Positions 7,370 to 15,903 of a DNA stretch of 53,857 nucleotides are shown here, one piece after another (position 1 is the stretch's first letter; each line of letters begins with the position of its first letter). A program made the position numbers and the translations under genes. The stretch lies in NCBI RefSeq assembly GCF_004745955.1, contig NZ_SRLD01000038.1:1-53857 (forward strand), written 5' to 3'. The notes beneath the pieces were generated by a model, which saw only the letters and a list, made by a program, of their open reading frames with translations, searched no databases and was not told the origin of the DNA. The DNA is from Hymenobacter elongatus. Its GTDB lineage: Bacteria; Bacteroidota; Bacteroidia; Cytophagales; Hymenobacteraceae.

Positions 7370-7429
7370 CAATGGTTAATAAAAAAGGGCCTGACTGTGT
7401 TAAGTCAGACCCTTTTTTATTGACCATTG
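7370..7429 (-). terminator. Terminator of the larger DUF4382 gene (27-bp stem)
   Basis: Arms 7370-7396 and 7403-7429 pair over 27 bases with two G-T type differences and a 6-base loop. The stem contains AATAAAAAAGGG against CCCTTTTTTATT, so it provides a U-run in either direction. It starts 15 bases after the minus-strand stop at 7445. Confidence 0.9.
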
Positions 7430-7444
7430 TTACTTGGTTGCTAC

Positions 7445-8293
7445 TTACTTAAGCAAGCTAATCTGGCTCATATCGGTTGCTTGATTGTTGGTTACCACCA
7501 CACCCGAGCGTGTTACGGTCTGGTAAGCCGGCTGATTGATGGGCGCGACTGTAGTCGGGTAAAACTCGACGCGGTAGGTGCCGGAGGGCAGCGCCTGCAG
7601 CTTGAACGCGCCGGTAGCATCAGCCGAGGTGCTGAAGGTATCGGCGGGCGTGAGCGACGAGCGGATGGCTAAAATCTGGGGCAGGGCAGCCGCCGGCGTT
7701 ACCTGGCCATAGAGGCCACCCGCTACGTCCTGGGCTACCAGACGAATAACGGGCTTCAGCAGAAACCGCTCCTTTTTGTCGTTGCCGGGCTTCCAGTTGC
7801 CGCGTTCCACAATGGACTTGGCCACATCAAAGTCGAGCAGCAGCTGGAAAGTCTCCCGCTGCCGGAGGGACACTTTGTCCAGCTTCAGCTTCACGCCCGA
7901 GCTTTGGCCGCTGGGTGTTTTGAGCGCATAAACCTCTCCATCACGCGTTGTCACGGTGCTGTTCGGGCCCAGAATCAGGCGAATCTCCTTCAGGTCGCCG
8001 GCCGCAAAGTCGGTGCTGACCAGCAGAGCCGAGCGTCCATTCACGTAGTCCAGCACGTTGATGGCCTGGGGAGTGAAGGGCAGAAACTGCCAGCCCTTAG
8101 GGTCGTTTTCGTCTTTCAAATGCACTTCTATCTGCTGCACATCCAGACTCACGCGGCTAAAGTCGCCAGGAGCATCGGTCAGGCGAACTTCGAGCTTGGC
8201 GTTGCCCTGCGTATCGGAGGAGCTGTCTTTGGAGCAGCCAGCCAGGCCCAGGCCGGCCAGTAGCGTTAGCGAAAAAAGCGTTGTAAACTTCAT
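7445..8293 (-). CDS. DUF4382 lipoprotein with C-terminal carboxypeptidase-like domain
   Basis: A 282-residue lipoprotein: lipobox GLAGC (Cys 20), a DUF4382 domain from about residue 32 to 185 (AKLEVRLTDAPGDFSRVSLD, LKEIRLILGPNSTVTTRDG, KTPSGQSSGVKLKL, LLDFDVAKSIV), then a small beta-sandwich resembling carboxypeptidase-regulatory/CNA-B-like domains (GGLYGQVTPAAALPQI, ATGAFKLQALPSGTYRVEFYPT). This two-domain layout is common in Bacteroidota DUF4382 proteins; the function is unknown, but extracellular anchoring or carbohydrate-surface roles have been guessed for such sandwich domains. It is an independent unit with its own terminator; its relation to the neighbour at 6488-7102 looks like an old duplication. 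Confidence 0.88.
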   Translation of the reverse strand: MKFTTLFSLTLLAGLGLAGCSKDSSSDTQGNAKLEVRLTDAPGDFSRVSLDVQQIEVHLKDENDPKGWQFLPFTPQAINVLDYVNGRSALLVSTDFAAGDLKEIRLILGPNSTVTTRDGEVYALKTPSGQSSGVKLKLDKVSLRQRETFQLLLDFDVAKSIVERGNWKPGNDKKERFLLKPVIRLVAQDVAGGLYGQVTPAAALPQILAIRSSLTPADTFSTSADATGAFKLQALPSGTYRVEFYPTTVAPINQPAYQTVTRSGVVVTNNQATDMSQISLLK

Positions 8294-8409
8294 ACGGGAA
8301 GAGGGTGAAGTGAAAAAAGAGGGGGTAACGCGGGTCTTGTACGCACTACCCGCTTCTTCGTTTCAGACAATAATCAGTCCGGTTTTCCGCCAACGCTCTT
8401 TCTTTCCTT

Positions 8410-11400
8410 CTATTGCCCGGCTTTCGTGGTATCCGTCGGAGCCGGATCCGGGTCCGGAGCTTTGGCAGCCGGCTTCTTGGGCTTGCCAAACAGGTTGCCC
8501 AGCGTTTGGGTAGCCTGGCTCTTGAGCTTGGCCTGGGCTTCGAGGCGCTTCTTCTCGATTTCCAGGCGGGCCTTTTCTTCCAGCTCAACCCGCTTGCGGT
8601 CCAGCTCCTTGCGGGCACTATCCTGGGCAACCTGCGTAGTGGCGGCCAGCTTGAGCTTGGCATCATTTACTTTGCTCTGCACCACGCTTTGCACGAGGCT
8701 CTTGGCCACGTCCTTGGCCTGGCTTTTCACGCCGCCGGTAGTCAGGGCTACCTGCGGCGAGGTCATTGTTCCCCCGATTTTGAGGCCCAGCGTCACGCGC
8801 TCCGTACCCTTGATGTCCTGCACGCCGGTGAGCTGAGTGAGCCTGGCATTCAGCGCGTTGCCTACTTTACCGGTTGGCACGTCGAGAGCCATAACGTACT
8901 CCAGCGCCCCGCCGATGTTGGAAGATCCGCCCAGGGTGCTCTTGATCTGACCGATAGTAAAATCGAAAGGCTTCACGATGAAGTTACCGTTGATAAGCTC
9001 GGCGGCCACATCTTTATTGTTGACGGCGAAGCTTTTCAGCTCCTGCAGCTGAGTCAGGGAGCTGATTTTGGTGAGCACCGGCGAAGCACCCACGGCCGCC
9101 CGGATTACCTCAAACAGGCCCTTACCAGTGAGTGTGCTGTAGACCGGCATCATGTCCTGGCCCATTTCGCCGCTCACGTTGAAGTTGGTCGAGAAAAGAC
9201 CCTGTACCTGCGAGGCCAGCGGCACCAGCTTCTTCACCGAATTGAAGGCGTTGAAAGCATTCTGAAAGTCGAGGTTCTTGATGTTGAGGCCCAAGTCGAA
9301 CCGAGGGTGAGCCAGGTTTTTACTGGAGTAACTGCCGGTGGTGGCGAAGGTGCCGCCGAGCGTAGTAAACGTCAAGCCATTCAGATTTACGGCCTGGTCG
9401 CGCACGGCCACCGTGCCTTTCATGTTATCCAGCTTCAGATTGTCGTAAATCACCTGGCCCACGTTGGCATTCAGGGTCAGGTCGAAAAACTGCGGAATTT
9501 GCAGCACACCGTCGGCCTGCGTGGCAGCGGCAGGCGCTTTGGCCGCCGTGGTAGCCCCGGTGCTGGGCTGGCCGCTCACGTTGTCCACCATCCATTCGTT
9601 CACGTTGAAGCGGCGCGAGTTCACCGTCAGGTTGCCGCGCAGACTCTGGCCGGGCGTGAAGAGGTAGCCCATGTAGTTGGAAATCGTGCCCGAAGCGGCA
9701 ATGTCGGACGAGCCCACAAAGCCCGTCATGTCGCGCAGCACAATCTGGTCGTTGTTGAAAGTGGCCGTGGCCCTGGTCACTTTCACGCCCTGGGGCAGGT
9801 CTTTGCTTTTGTAGGTCACGTTTTGGGCCTGCACAGTGCCCGAGGCTACCACGCTCTGGTAGCGGCCGGCTTCGATGTCAGCCATCTTCCCCTTGGCGGC
9901 CACGTTGCCGTTCAGGCGGCCCGTCACGGTCATGCCCTCCAGCGGAAATATTTTGGTGAGCTTCGTCAAATCCACCACGCCTTTGATGTCGGCGTCGAAG
10001 ATGGGCTTGTCGATGTTCTGGGCAGCCACGCGGCCTTCCAGCGGCTCGCCGTCGAGCAGCATCCGGAAGCGGGCAATGTCGATGCGCGTGTCGTTTACCT
10101 GGCCGGTGCTGTTCAGCACCGTGCCGTTCAGGGTCAGGTTCTCAATCGGGGCCGGAAACTGCTTGCTCTTCACGTAGCCGTTGGTCAGGTTCAGCTTGGC
10201 ATTCACCACCGGCATCTGGGTCTTGGAATAGATGCCCTTGCCCGTGGCATCCACGAACAGTTGTCCGCGCAGCACGAGGTCCTGCACCGGGTACACCTTC
10301 ATCATTTCGGCCAGGTCCACGTTGGCTTTCACGCGGCCATCAATCTTCATTGGCTCCAGCCCATCCACGATGACGTTGCCATCCACCGGGTTTTTGCCCA
10401 GGTCCAGGTGAAACTGCTTCACGTTGACTTTCACGTTGTTGGTGAAGCCCGAGGGGTTATCTACGTTCATCTCCACGTTGATATTGCGGGCCGCCTGCGG
10501 CAATTGCGGGTAGTGGAACATGCCATTCTTGATCTGCAGGTTCACGCCATAACCGGGCATTTTCACCTCGTTCTGCACGCCCTTGAAGTAGCCGTCGAAA
10601 GCCACTTTGCCCTCGGCTTCCACGTCTTTAAACTGCGCGGTATACACGCCCGGCACCAAGCTCAGAATGTTCTTAAAGTCGGTTTCGAGGGCTTTGAACG
10701 TCAGATCATAGGTAATGTCGGTAGCATTGGGCAAGCCGATTGCGCCCTGAAACGACGCCGGAAAGTCGTTCAGCTGCACCTTGTTATCCTTGAAGGTAAA
10801 TAGCATCTTGCCCAGGTCCATGGCCATGGTCACGTCGGCCATCAGCTTCTTCTTCGAGATATACTCGGTGCCGGCGTAGGTCATCGAGAGCTGCTCGGCC
10901 GTAGTCTGGCTCACGAGGTCAAACACGTTGCGGGCAAAATCGCCGGAGCCCGAGTGGTTCAGCCCGCGCATTTCCAGGCCGAAGGGAATGGTGCGGTCCT
11001 CGTAGCGCAGGTGGCCGTTCGTCACCTCCCAGCCCTGAATAGCCAGGCTCACCTGGCTCGTATCCTGCCCCTGGGCCGCCGCCGCCGAATCCGAAATCAT
11101 TATATCCCAGTTGGCCCGGCCGCTTTTCAATATTTTGGCACTGATATCGGGCTGGTCGAGGGCAATGGATTTAATCTTAATTTGCTCGCCCCGCACCACG
11201 CTCATCAGGTCGAGGCCCACCCGGAAAGATGGCAGGTAGGCCAGCGTGTCGCGGGCAAACGAGTCTTGCCCGATAACGCGCAGCTGATCGATGCGCAGCG
11301 ACAAGTCCGGAAAGGTGCTCAACAAGCTCAGGCTGACGTTGCCGGGGTCATATTCTACCTTGGCAGCGACCCGCTGCGCCAATTGCTTGTCGAGCGCCTG

Positions 11401-11493
11401 CTTGATTTTGTCCTTGAATAAGATAGGCGTGAGAGCCACCGCCGCCACCAGCACTACCAGAAAAATCAGTAGGCCTAAAAAGAATTTGCGCAT
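8410..11493 (-). CDS. AsmA-family protein (large, TM-anchored)
   Basis: A 1027-residue protein with one N-terminal transmembrane helix (FFLGLLIFLVVLVAAVAL) followed by the AsmA N-terminal block (SLLSTFPDLSLRIDQLRVIG, LDLMSVVRGEQIKIKSIAL). A very long periplasmic beta-rich region and an AsmA-like C-terminal domain (FDLTLNANVGQVIYDNLKL, ALEYVMALDVPTGKVGN) come next. AsmA/TamB-like proteins are bridge-like lipid-transfer candidates between inner and outer membrane, which fits the size. The last 100 or so residues form a Lys/Glu/Ala-rich coiled coil (ARKELDRKRVELEEKARLEI) with a Pro/Asp/Ala tail, an extension not seen in E. coli AsmA. It is monocistronic, with a DUF4382 gene downstream. Confidence 0.88.
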   Translation of the reverse strand: MRKFFLGLLIFLVVLVAAVALTPILFKDKIKQALDKQLAQRVAAKVEYDPGNVSLSLLSTFPDLSLRIDQLRVIGQDSFARDTLAYLPSFRVGLDLMSVVRGEQIKIKSIALDQPDISAKILKSGRANWDIMISDSAAAAQGQDTSQVSLAIQGWEVTNGHLRYEDRTIPFGLEMRGLNHSGSGDFARNVFDLVSQTTAEQLSMTYAGTEYISKKKLMADVTMAMDLGKMLFTFKDNKVQLNDFPASFQGAIGLPNATDITYDLTFKALETDFKNILSLVPGVYTAQFKDVEAEGKVAFDGYFKGVQNEVKMPGYGVNLQIKNGMFHYPQLPQAARNINVEMNVDNPSGFTNNVKVNVKQFHLDLGKNPVDGNVIVDGLEPMKIDGRVKANVDLAEMMKVYPVQDLVLRGQLFVDATGKGIYSKTQMPVVNAKLNLTNGYVKSKQFPAPIENLTLNGTVLNSTGQVNDTRIDIARFRMLLDGEPLEGRVAAQNIDKPIFDADIKGVVDLTKLTKIFPLEGMTVTGRLNGNVAAKGKMADIEAGRYQSVVASGTVQAQNVTYKSKDLPQGVKVTRATATFNNDQIVLRDMTGFVGSSDIAASGTISNYMGYLFTPGQSLRGNLTVNSRRFNVNEWMVDNVSGQPSTGATTAAKAPAAATQADGVLQIPQFFDLTLNANVGQVIYDNLKLDNMKGTVAVRDQAVNLNGLTFTTLGGTFATTGSYSSKNLAHPRFDLGLNIKNLDFQNAFNAFNSVKKLVPLASQVQGLFSTNFNVSGEMGQDMMPVYSTLTGKGLFEVIRAAVGASPVLTKISSLTQLQELKSFAVNNKDVAAELINGNFIVKPFDFTIGQIKSTLGGSSNIGGALEYVMALDVPTGKVGNALNARLTQLTGVQDIKGTERVTLGLKIGGTMTSPQVALTTGGVKSQAKDVAKSLVQSVVQSKVNDAKLKLAATTQVAQDSARKELDRKRVELEEKARLEIEKKRLEAQAKLKSQATQTLGNLFGKPKKPAAKAPDPDPAPTDTTKAGQ

Positions 11494-11661
11494 GTGCGTA
11501 CAAGTAAAAGAACAGAGACGAAAAGGGAGCCGGCCCGAAGCCGCAGTATACTCAACCTGCCGACAAAAGTAGCGCCGATACCAGCGTAACCCTTTCTGCA
11601 GCGCGAGGAGCGCGGCTCGAAGCTGGCTGTTACCAGCCTAACGGCCGACAGAAGCATGCTA

Positions 11662-11690
11662 TTAGTCCGCCCGAAAGATGGATAATTTTG
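11662..11690 (+). promoter_or_regulatory. Candidate promoter of the porP-like gene
   Basis: TAATTTTG (11683-11690) is an exact -7 box with TTAG 17 bases upstream (11662-11665) as a weak -33 element. It overlaps the most upstream in-frame ATG (11678), so the functional start must be downstream, in agreement with the ATG at 11762. Confidence 0.55.
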
Positions 11691-11761
11691 GCAGTCTACT
11701 ACCAGTGCCCCAGCCGGCGCACGTACCAAAACAGAGTATCAACGCGTTAAGGAAGTTGCGT

Positions 11762-12832
11762 ATGCGTACTGGCTATCTTGTTTCTTGGGCTGAAGTATTG
11801 GGCCGTTTGGGCAGCCGGCGGCTGGCCCGTGCGGTGCTGGTCGTGGCGGTCAGTCTGGCCGGCCGGGGCGTGGCGCATGGGCAGGATGCGTACTTCGCCC
11901 AGCCCTATGCCACGCGCCTGCATACTAACCCCGCTTTCACCGGCCTGCTCGACGACTACAGCCTCACCCTCAGCTACCGCAATCAGTTCCCGACCCTGGC
12001 CGGCACGTTCCAAACCAGCCAGTTGGCCGCCGACTACCGCTTCAAAGACCAACGGAGCGCCGCCGGCCTGCTGCTGAACCTGGACCGGACCGGCGAAATC
12101 GGCTACACCCGCATCGAAGTGGGCGGAACCTACGCGTACCATACCCGGCTTACCCGCCAGCTGAATCTGAGCGGCGGGGCACAGGCTAGCTACGGCAACC
12201 AACGCATCAGCTACAGCAATCTGGTATTTGGCGACCAGCTTGGAGCTGATGGCAGCGTGCAGGGCAGCACCCGCGAAACTCTTGATTTCAACCCCGTCAG
12301 CTACCTCACGCTGGGTACGGGCGTGTTGCTGTATACTAACCAGTTTTGGTTCGGCCTGGCTGGCCACCACCTCAACCAGCCCGATCTGAAGTTCCGCACC
12401 CAGGCCAAGCTTCCTCTCCGGTTGAACGTAAACGGAGGCTTCAAGCATTACTTCGTCCAGACTACTATCAAAAAACAATACCGCGAAATCAGCTTGTCGC
12501 CTACGGTGAGCTATACTAGCCAGGGCGGCAGCCAGCGGGCCGAAGCCGGTCTTTACGCCGTGTTGACGCCGCTCACGCTGGGCCTCATTTACCGGGGCGT
12601 ACCGTTGCCCGGCGCCGACCAGTCGCAGCAGATTGTGACGGCAATTGCCGGGGTAAGTGTGGGCACTTTTCGGCTCGGTTATAGCTACGACGCCAGCCTT
12701 AGCTCACTGAGCGCCGACTTGGGCAGCGCCCACGAAGTATCGCTCAGCCTGCGGCAGTTCGATTCGCTGGAAGCGGCCTGGCGCCGGTTAAAACGCCGTA
12801 ATTACCCGTCAATTCCTTGCCCGGCGTTCTAA
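11762..12832 (+). CDS. PorP/SprF family type IX secretion membrane protein
   Basis: A 356-residue outer-membrane protein of the PorP/SprF family, a partner of the type IX secretion system in Bacteroidota (SprF-type members pair with individual secreted adhesins). After the signal peptide (cleaved around HGQ near residue 41) comes the family hallmark QDAYFAQPYATRLHTNPAFTG, then YSLTLSYRNQFPTL and a 12-14-strand barrel with repeated GG/Y motifs, closing in VSLSLRQF. ATG 11762 is preferred to 11678 because the promoter overlaps the latter. It is followed, 68 bases later, by gldJ, which is also a T9SS/gliding gene, so the two probably serve the same machinery. The extra C-terminal stretch after the barrel (AAWRRLKRRN) is short and basic. 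Confidence 0.88.
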   Translation: MRTGYLVSWAEVLGRLGSRRLARAVLVVAVSLAGRGVAHGQDAYFAQPYATRLHTNPAFTGLLDDYSLTLSYRNQFPTLAGTFQTSQLAADYRFKDQRSAAGLLLNLDRTGEIGYTRIEVGGTYAYHTRLTRQLNLSGGAQASYGNQRISYSNLVFGDQLGADGSVQGSTRETLDFNPVSYLTLGTGVLLYTNQFWFGLAGHHLNQPDLKFRTQAKLPLRLNVNGGFKHYFVQTTIKKQYREISLSPTVSYTSQGGSQRAEAGLYAVLTPLTLGLIYRGVPLPGADQSQQIVTAIAGVSVGTFRLGYSYDASLSSLSADLGSAHEVSLSLRQFDSLEAAWRRLKRRNYPSIPCPAF

Positions 12833-12839
12833 ATTTTCG

Positions 12840-12847
12840 TATTATTG
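12840..12847 (+). promoter_or_regulatory. Possible -7 box upstream of gldJ
   Basis: TATTATTG matches TAnnTTTG at all but one position, with TTG about 20 bases upstream (12817-12819). If used, gldJ has its own promoter in addition to read-through from the porP-like gene. Confidence 0.3.
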
Positions 12848-12900
12848 CATCCAAATTGCCTTTCCTAAATCATTTTCTCTCAGGTAGTTTCAACTTGATC

Positions 12901-14163
12901 ATGAATTTTTCCAAGTACCTGCGTTTCGCGGTCGTAGGAGCCTGTGCACTGGCTTCATGTAAGGGTGGACCGCCCACAGCCACTAAGCCTGGTAAGTACA
13001 GCTCGACGACGGGCATTGAGTACAATACCGAGGAAGGCATGAGGGTCGCCGACTATCAGGGCATTCCTGAAGGACCGGGTCTGGTGTTCATCGAAGGCGG
13101 CCGTACCGTACTGGGCACGCAGGAGGAAGACGTGACCATGTCGCACGACAACATCGAGCGCACCGTCACAATTGCTTCTTTCTACATGGATGAGGCCGAA
13201 GTGGCCAACATCCACTGGCTGGAGTACCTGCACTTTGTGCGCAAAGACTCCTCCGAGGAAATTTACCAGCGCGCTTTGCCTGACACCACGGTGTGGGCCC
13301 GCGAGCTGTCTTTCAACGACCCCTACGTCGATTATTACCTCCGGTATCCCGGCTTCCGCTACTTCCCCGTAGTGGGTGTTAGCTGGTTACAGGCCAACGA
13401 CTTCTGCACCTGGCGCACCTCGAAGGTGAACGAGCGCCTGGCTATGGATGGTGACGACGGCAGCTCGGCTCCCAAGGCACCGAAAAAAGGCTTATTTGGC
13501 CGGAAGAAGAATGCCGGCGACGCGGCTGAAGGTACCGACACGGAAACGGGTGGCGGCTCTAAGATCTCCATCGAGAACGGCAACACGCTGCCCAACTACC
13601 GTCTGCCTACGGAAGCAGAATGGGAGTACGCGGCGCAGGCTCTCATCGGAACCCAGGAAGTGGGCAACGAAAACCAGGAGAACAAGCGCATTTACCCGTG
13701 GGATGGCCGCCAAGTGCGGAACCCTTACGGCAAGAGCATGGGTACTTTCCTGGCCAACTTCAAGCGTGGCCGTGGTGACTACGCCGGTATTGCCGGCAGC
13801 CTGAACGACGGTGCCATGATTACGGAATACGTATACGCTTATCCACCAAACGATTATGGCCTCTACAACATGTCGGGCAACGTGAACGAGTGGGTGCAGG
13901 ACATCTACCGTCCGCTGTCATTCGAAGACGTGGAAGATTTGAACCCCTTCCGTCGTAACGGCTTCCTCGATCCATCGGAGAAGTACGACAAGAAAAACTA
14001 CCAGTCGCTTATCGATGACCACGTGCGCGTGTACAAAGGTGGCTCGTGGCGCGACGTAGCCTACTGGCTCTCGCCCGGCACGCGCCGCTTCATGGCTGAA
14101 GATTCGTCTACGGCTGCTATCGGCTTCCGCTGCGCCATGATTAACGCTGGCTCGAACAAGTAA
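12901..14163 (+). CDS. gldJ: Gliding motility/type IX secretion lipoprotein GldJ
   Basis: A 420-residue lipoprotein of the formylglycine-generating-enzyme/SUMF1 fold. The signal peptide carries lipobox ALASC (Cys 18). GldJ-specific features are STTGIEYNTEEG, GPGLVFIEGGRTVLGTQEED, SFYMDEAEVANIHWLEYL, the block YVDYYLRYPGFRYFPVVGVS and WLQANDFCTWRT, and the C-terminal SGNVNEWVQDIYRP and YKGGSWRDVAYWLSPGTRRF. GldJ stabilises the T9SS core (GldK/L/M/N) and is needed for secretion and gliding in Flavobacterium. The frame is open from 12817, but ATG 12901 gives the lipoprotein signal. A 30-residue Lys/Gly-rich insert (about residues 190-220) interrupts the fold, probably as a surface loop. Confidence 0.93.
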   Translation: MNFSKYLRFAVVGACALASCKGGPPTATKPGKYSSTTGIEYNTEEGMRVADYQGIPEGPGLVFIEGGRTVLGTQEEDVTMSHDNIERTVTIASFYMDEAEVANIHWLEYLHFVRKDSSEEIYQRALPDTTVWARELSFNDPYVDYYLRYPGFRYFPVVGVSWLQANDFCTWRTSKVNERLAMDGDDGSSAPKAPKKGLFGRKKNAGDAAEGTDTETGGGSKISIENGNTLPNYRLPTEAEWEYAAQALIGTQEVGNENQENKRIYPWDGRQVRNPYGKSMGTFLANFKRGRGDYAGIAGSLNDGAMITEYVYAYPPNDYGLYNMSGNVNEWVQDIYRPLSFEDVEDLNPFRRNGFLDPSEKYDKKNYQSLIDDHVRVYKGGSWRDVAYWLSPGTRRFMAEDSSTAAIGFRCAMINAGSNK

Positions 14164-14182
14164 GCGTCTTCGCTTCGACTAC

Positions 14183-14216
14183 AATGCCCCAGTCTCGTAA
14201 GAGGCTGGGGCATTTT
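14183..14216 (+). terminator. Intrinsic terminator after gldJ
   Basis: A 14-bp stem with one T-G pair (AATGCCCCAGTCTC, loop GTAA, GAGGCTGGGGCATT) followed by TT; it lies 20 bases after the stop and also serves the convergent comF gene. Confidence 0.85.
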
Positions 14217-14246
14217 GCTTGTCGTGAAAGTCAGAAGTGGCATGGG

Positions 14247-14948
14247 CTACTGCTCGGCGCAGGCAATGGTGGCGATGCTTACTTGGCTACAACCGGCGGC
14301 TAACAGTACAGCTACGCAGGCTTCCAGAGTGGCGCCCGTTGTCAGCACATCATCCACAACCAATACCCGCTTACCAATAATTACTTCCGGCTCAGCCACT
14401 TCAAACACCGTCGCCACATTTTGCCACCGTTGGGCCCGGTTCTTTTGGGTCTGGGAGTCGGTATGCTCCGTTCGGCGCAGGGTGGTAGCACTCCAGGGCA
14501 CACTCAGTCCGCTCGACAGACCTTCGGCGAAGCTGTCGGACTGGTTAAAGCCGCGCTTGGCCCGCTTTCGGCGGTGCAGCGGAACCGGGATAATCAGGTC
14601 GAAATCCTGATTGATCCCCTGCTGGGTCAGCTCGGCACCGTACCAGCGGCCCAATACTTCGCCTATTTCGCGCTGGCCCTGGTACTTAAGCTGGTGCAGC
14701 AGATGCTGTACCCGCCCGTGCCGCAGGAAGCGCAAATAGCTCAGAGCATGATGCAGCGGCACTTTTCCCCAAAAGCGGCGGGCCAGCGGATTATCTTTTT
14801 CGGCCAGCTTGTGGTAGTCGGTGTAGGGCAGCTGGGCCCGGCACAGCGTGCAGATATGAGTTTCGCCCCGCGCCAGCGTGTCGGAACACGCCAGGCAGGT
14901 CTGGGGAAAAACCAGCGTAAAGAAATCGGCGAGTAGCGTGGGCAACAT
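14247..14948 (-). CDS. comF: ComF family phosphoribosyltransferase-like protein
   Basis: A 233-residue protein with an N-terminal zinc-ribbon-like pair of CxxC motifs (CLAC at 18-21, CTLC at 33-36), the ComF signature DLIIPVPLHRRKRAKRGFNQ, and a C-terminal phosphoribosyl pyrophosphate loop VLVVDDVLTTGAT. In naturally competent bacteria ComF helps handle incoming single-stranded DNA in the cytosol; in Bacteroidota it is widely conserved as ComF or GntX-like, and whether this organism is competent is not shown here. It is monocistronic and convergent with gldJ. Confidence 0.92.
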   Translation of the reverse strand: MLPTLLADFFTLVFPQTCLACSDTLARGETHICTLCRAQLPYTDYHKLAEKDNPLARRFWGKVPLHHALSYLRFLRHGRVQHLLHQLKYQGQREIGEVLGRWYGAELTQQGINQDFDLIIPVPLHRRKRAKRGFNQSDSFAEGLSSGLSVPWSATTLRRTEHTDSQTQKNRAQRWQNVATVFEVAEPEVIIGKRVLVVDDVLTTGATLEACVAVLLAAGCSQVSIATIACAEQ

Positions 14949-15137
14949 AGTAGATACTAGAAATGGGAAGCGGTAAGAGTAGTGGTAGAAAAGGTAATGA
15001 TTTGGCGAATATACTGGCAGTAAAAAACGGGGAGCGAGACGAATAGCCTATCGAAACTGAGTAGCCGGCAGCAGCAGGCGACTTTTGTGCCTACTTTCGT
15101 GTTTATAGCCCAGACCACCCTACAGCAAGTTGCTACT

Positions 15138-15515
15138 ATGAGCCAAGTCACCGAGTTTAATGAGTACCGCCAGCGCATGAATGAGAAAATCATGGCGGCG
15201 GATAACAAAGTCATCAAGCGCTTTTTCAACCTCGACACCAATACTTACCAGGCGGGAGCCGTGGATGTGAAGACCAAGGAGATGTTGGGCCTGGCCTGCT
15301 CCATGGTGCTGCGCTGCGACGACTGTATCAAGTACCACCTGGGCAAGTGCCACGAGGAAGGCCTCAGCGACGAGGAAATCTACGAGGTGTTCGCCATTGC
15401 CAACCTCATTGGGGGCAGCATCGTGATTCCGCACTTCCGGCGGGCCGTGGAGTACTGGGAAATTCTGAAGGAGGAAGCGACTCCGGCTGCCCCACCGCAC
15501 CACCACGACGCGTAG
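15138..15515 (+). CDS. AhpD-like carboxymuconolactone decarboxylase family protein
   Basis: A 125-residue cytosolic helical protein of the CMD/AhpD superfamily. The active-site motif CDDCIKYH matches C-x-x-C-x-x-x-H of AhpD, implying a redox-active thiol pair with a proton relay and thus a peroxidase or alkylhydroperoxidase partner role, although the substrate is not known. Supporting blocks are VKTKEMLGLACSMVLRC and EEIYEVFAIANLIGGSIVIP. The frame is open from 15087, but ATG 15138 gives the family N-terminus. The C-terminus is a short His-rich tail (PPHHHDA). It is first in a probable three-gene operon with the ORF at 15517 (one base gap) and the exonuclease gene. Confidence 0.88.
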   Translation: MSQVTEFNEYRQRMNEKIMAADNKVIKRFFNLDTNTYQAGAVDVKTKEMLGLACSMVLRCDDCIKYHLGKCHEEGLSDEEIYEVFAIANLIGGSIVIPHFRRAVEYWEILKEEATPAAPPHHHDA

Positions 15516-15516
15516 C

Positions 15517-15888
15517 ATGGCGCCGCTCCATACCGAAGAAACCGAAGCCCAGTTTGAAGCCCGCTGGTGGCAGCTGATGAATGAGATGCGCGAGCGGTTT
15601 GGCAAAAAGCCCGACCTGAATGCCCTGCTGCTGCTTATTGGCGTGCAGGAGTTGGGCCAGGGAGCCGGGCCTTTTACCAAGGAGCAGAAGCAGGATCTGA
15701 TGCACATTGCCACCTGCCGCCTCTTCAGCTTATCGGGCCACTATGCCCTCGACCATGTAGATGCTGAAGGCTGGCCCCATTACCAGCTGGTGCGCCCGGT
15801 GCCGTTTGCCAACCTGAAAGAGCAGGAGCGCATGTTGAAGTGGCACATGCTGGAATACTTCGACGCCTTCATGAAGGAGGATGAATAG
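15517..15888 (+). CDS. Conserved hypothetical protein
   Basis: A 123-residue soluble protein without signal peptide or membrane segment. It is mostly helical by composition, with blocks ARWWQLMNEMRERFGKKPDL, LLLLIGVQELGQG and QERMLKWHMLEYFDAF. I do not recognise a named domain; similar short proteins follow AhpD-like genes in related genomes as far as I recall. The ATG is one base after the upstream stop and the next gene starts 15 bases downstream, so it is almost certainly translated from the same message as the AhpD-like protein and exonuclease III, hinting at an oxidative-damage context. Confidence 0.75.
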   Translation: MAPLHTEETEAQFEARWWQLMNEMRERFGKKPDLNALLLLIGVQELGQGAGPFTKEQKQDLMHIATCRLFSLSGHYALDHVDAEGWPHYQLVRPVPFANLKEQERMLKWHMLEYFDAFMKEDE

Positions 15889-15903
15889 CTGTCATTTACC
15901 TGA

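Larger units (their letters stand above)
7103..7444. other. AT-rich intergenic region between the two DUF4382 genes
   Basis: These 342 bases are clearly AT-richer than the neighbouring coding DNA, particularly 7140-7260. They hold the candidate promoter of the downstream (minus-strand) DUF4382 gene and the terminator hairpin of the upstream one. No ORF of note is present. Confidence 0.5.

Noticed and set aside
8413..10803. A 796-residue plus-strand reading frame, very His/Val-rich
   Set aside because: Antisense shadow of the AsmA-family gene; the composition is typical of the complement of a GC-rich coding frame.
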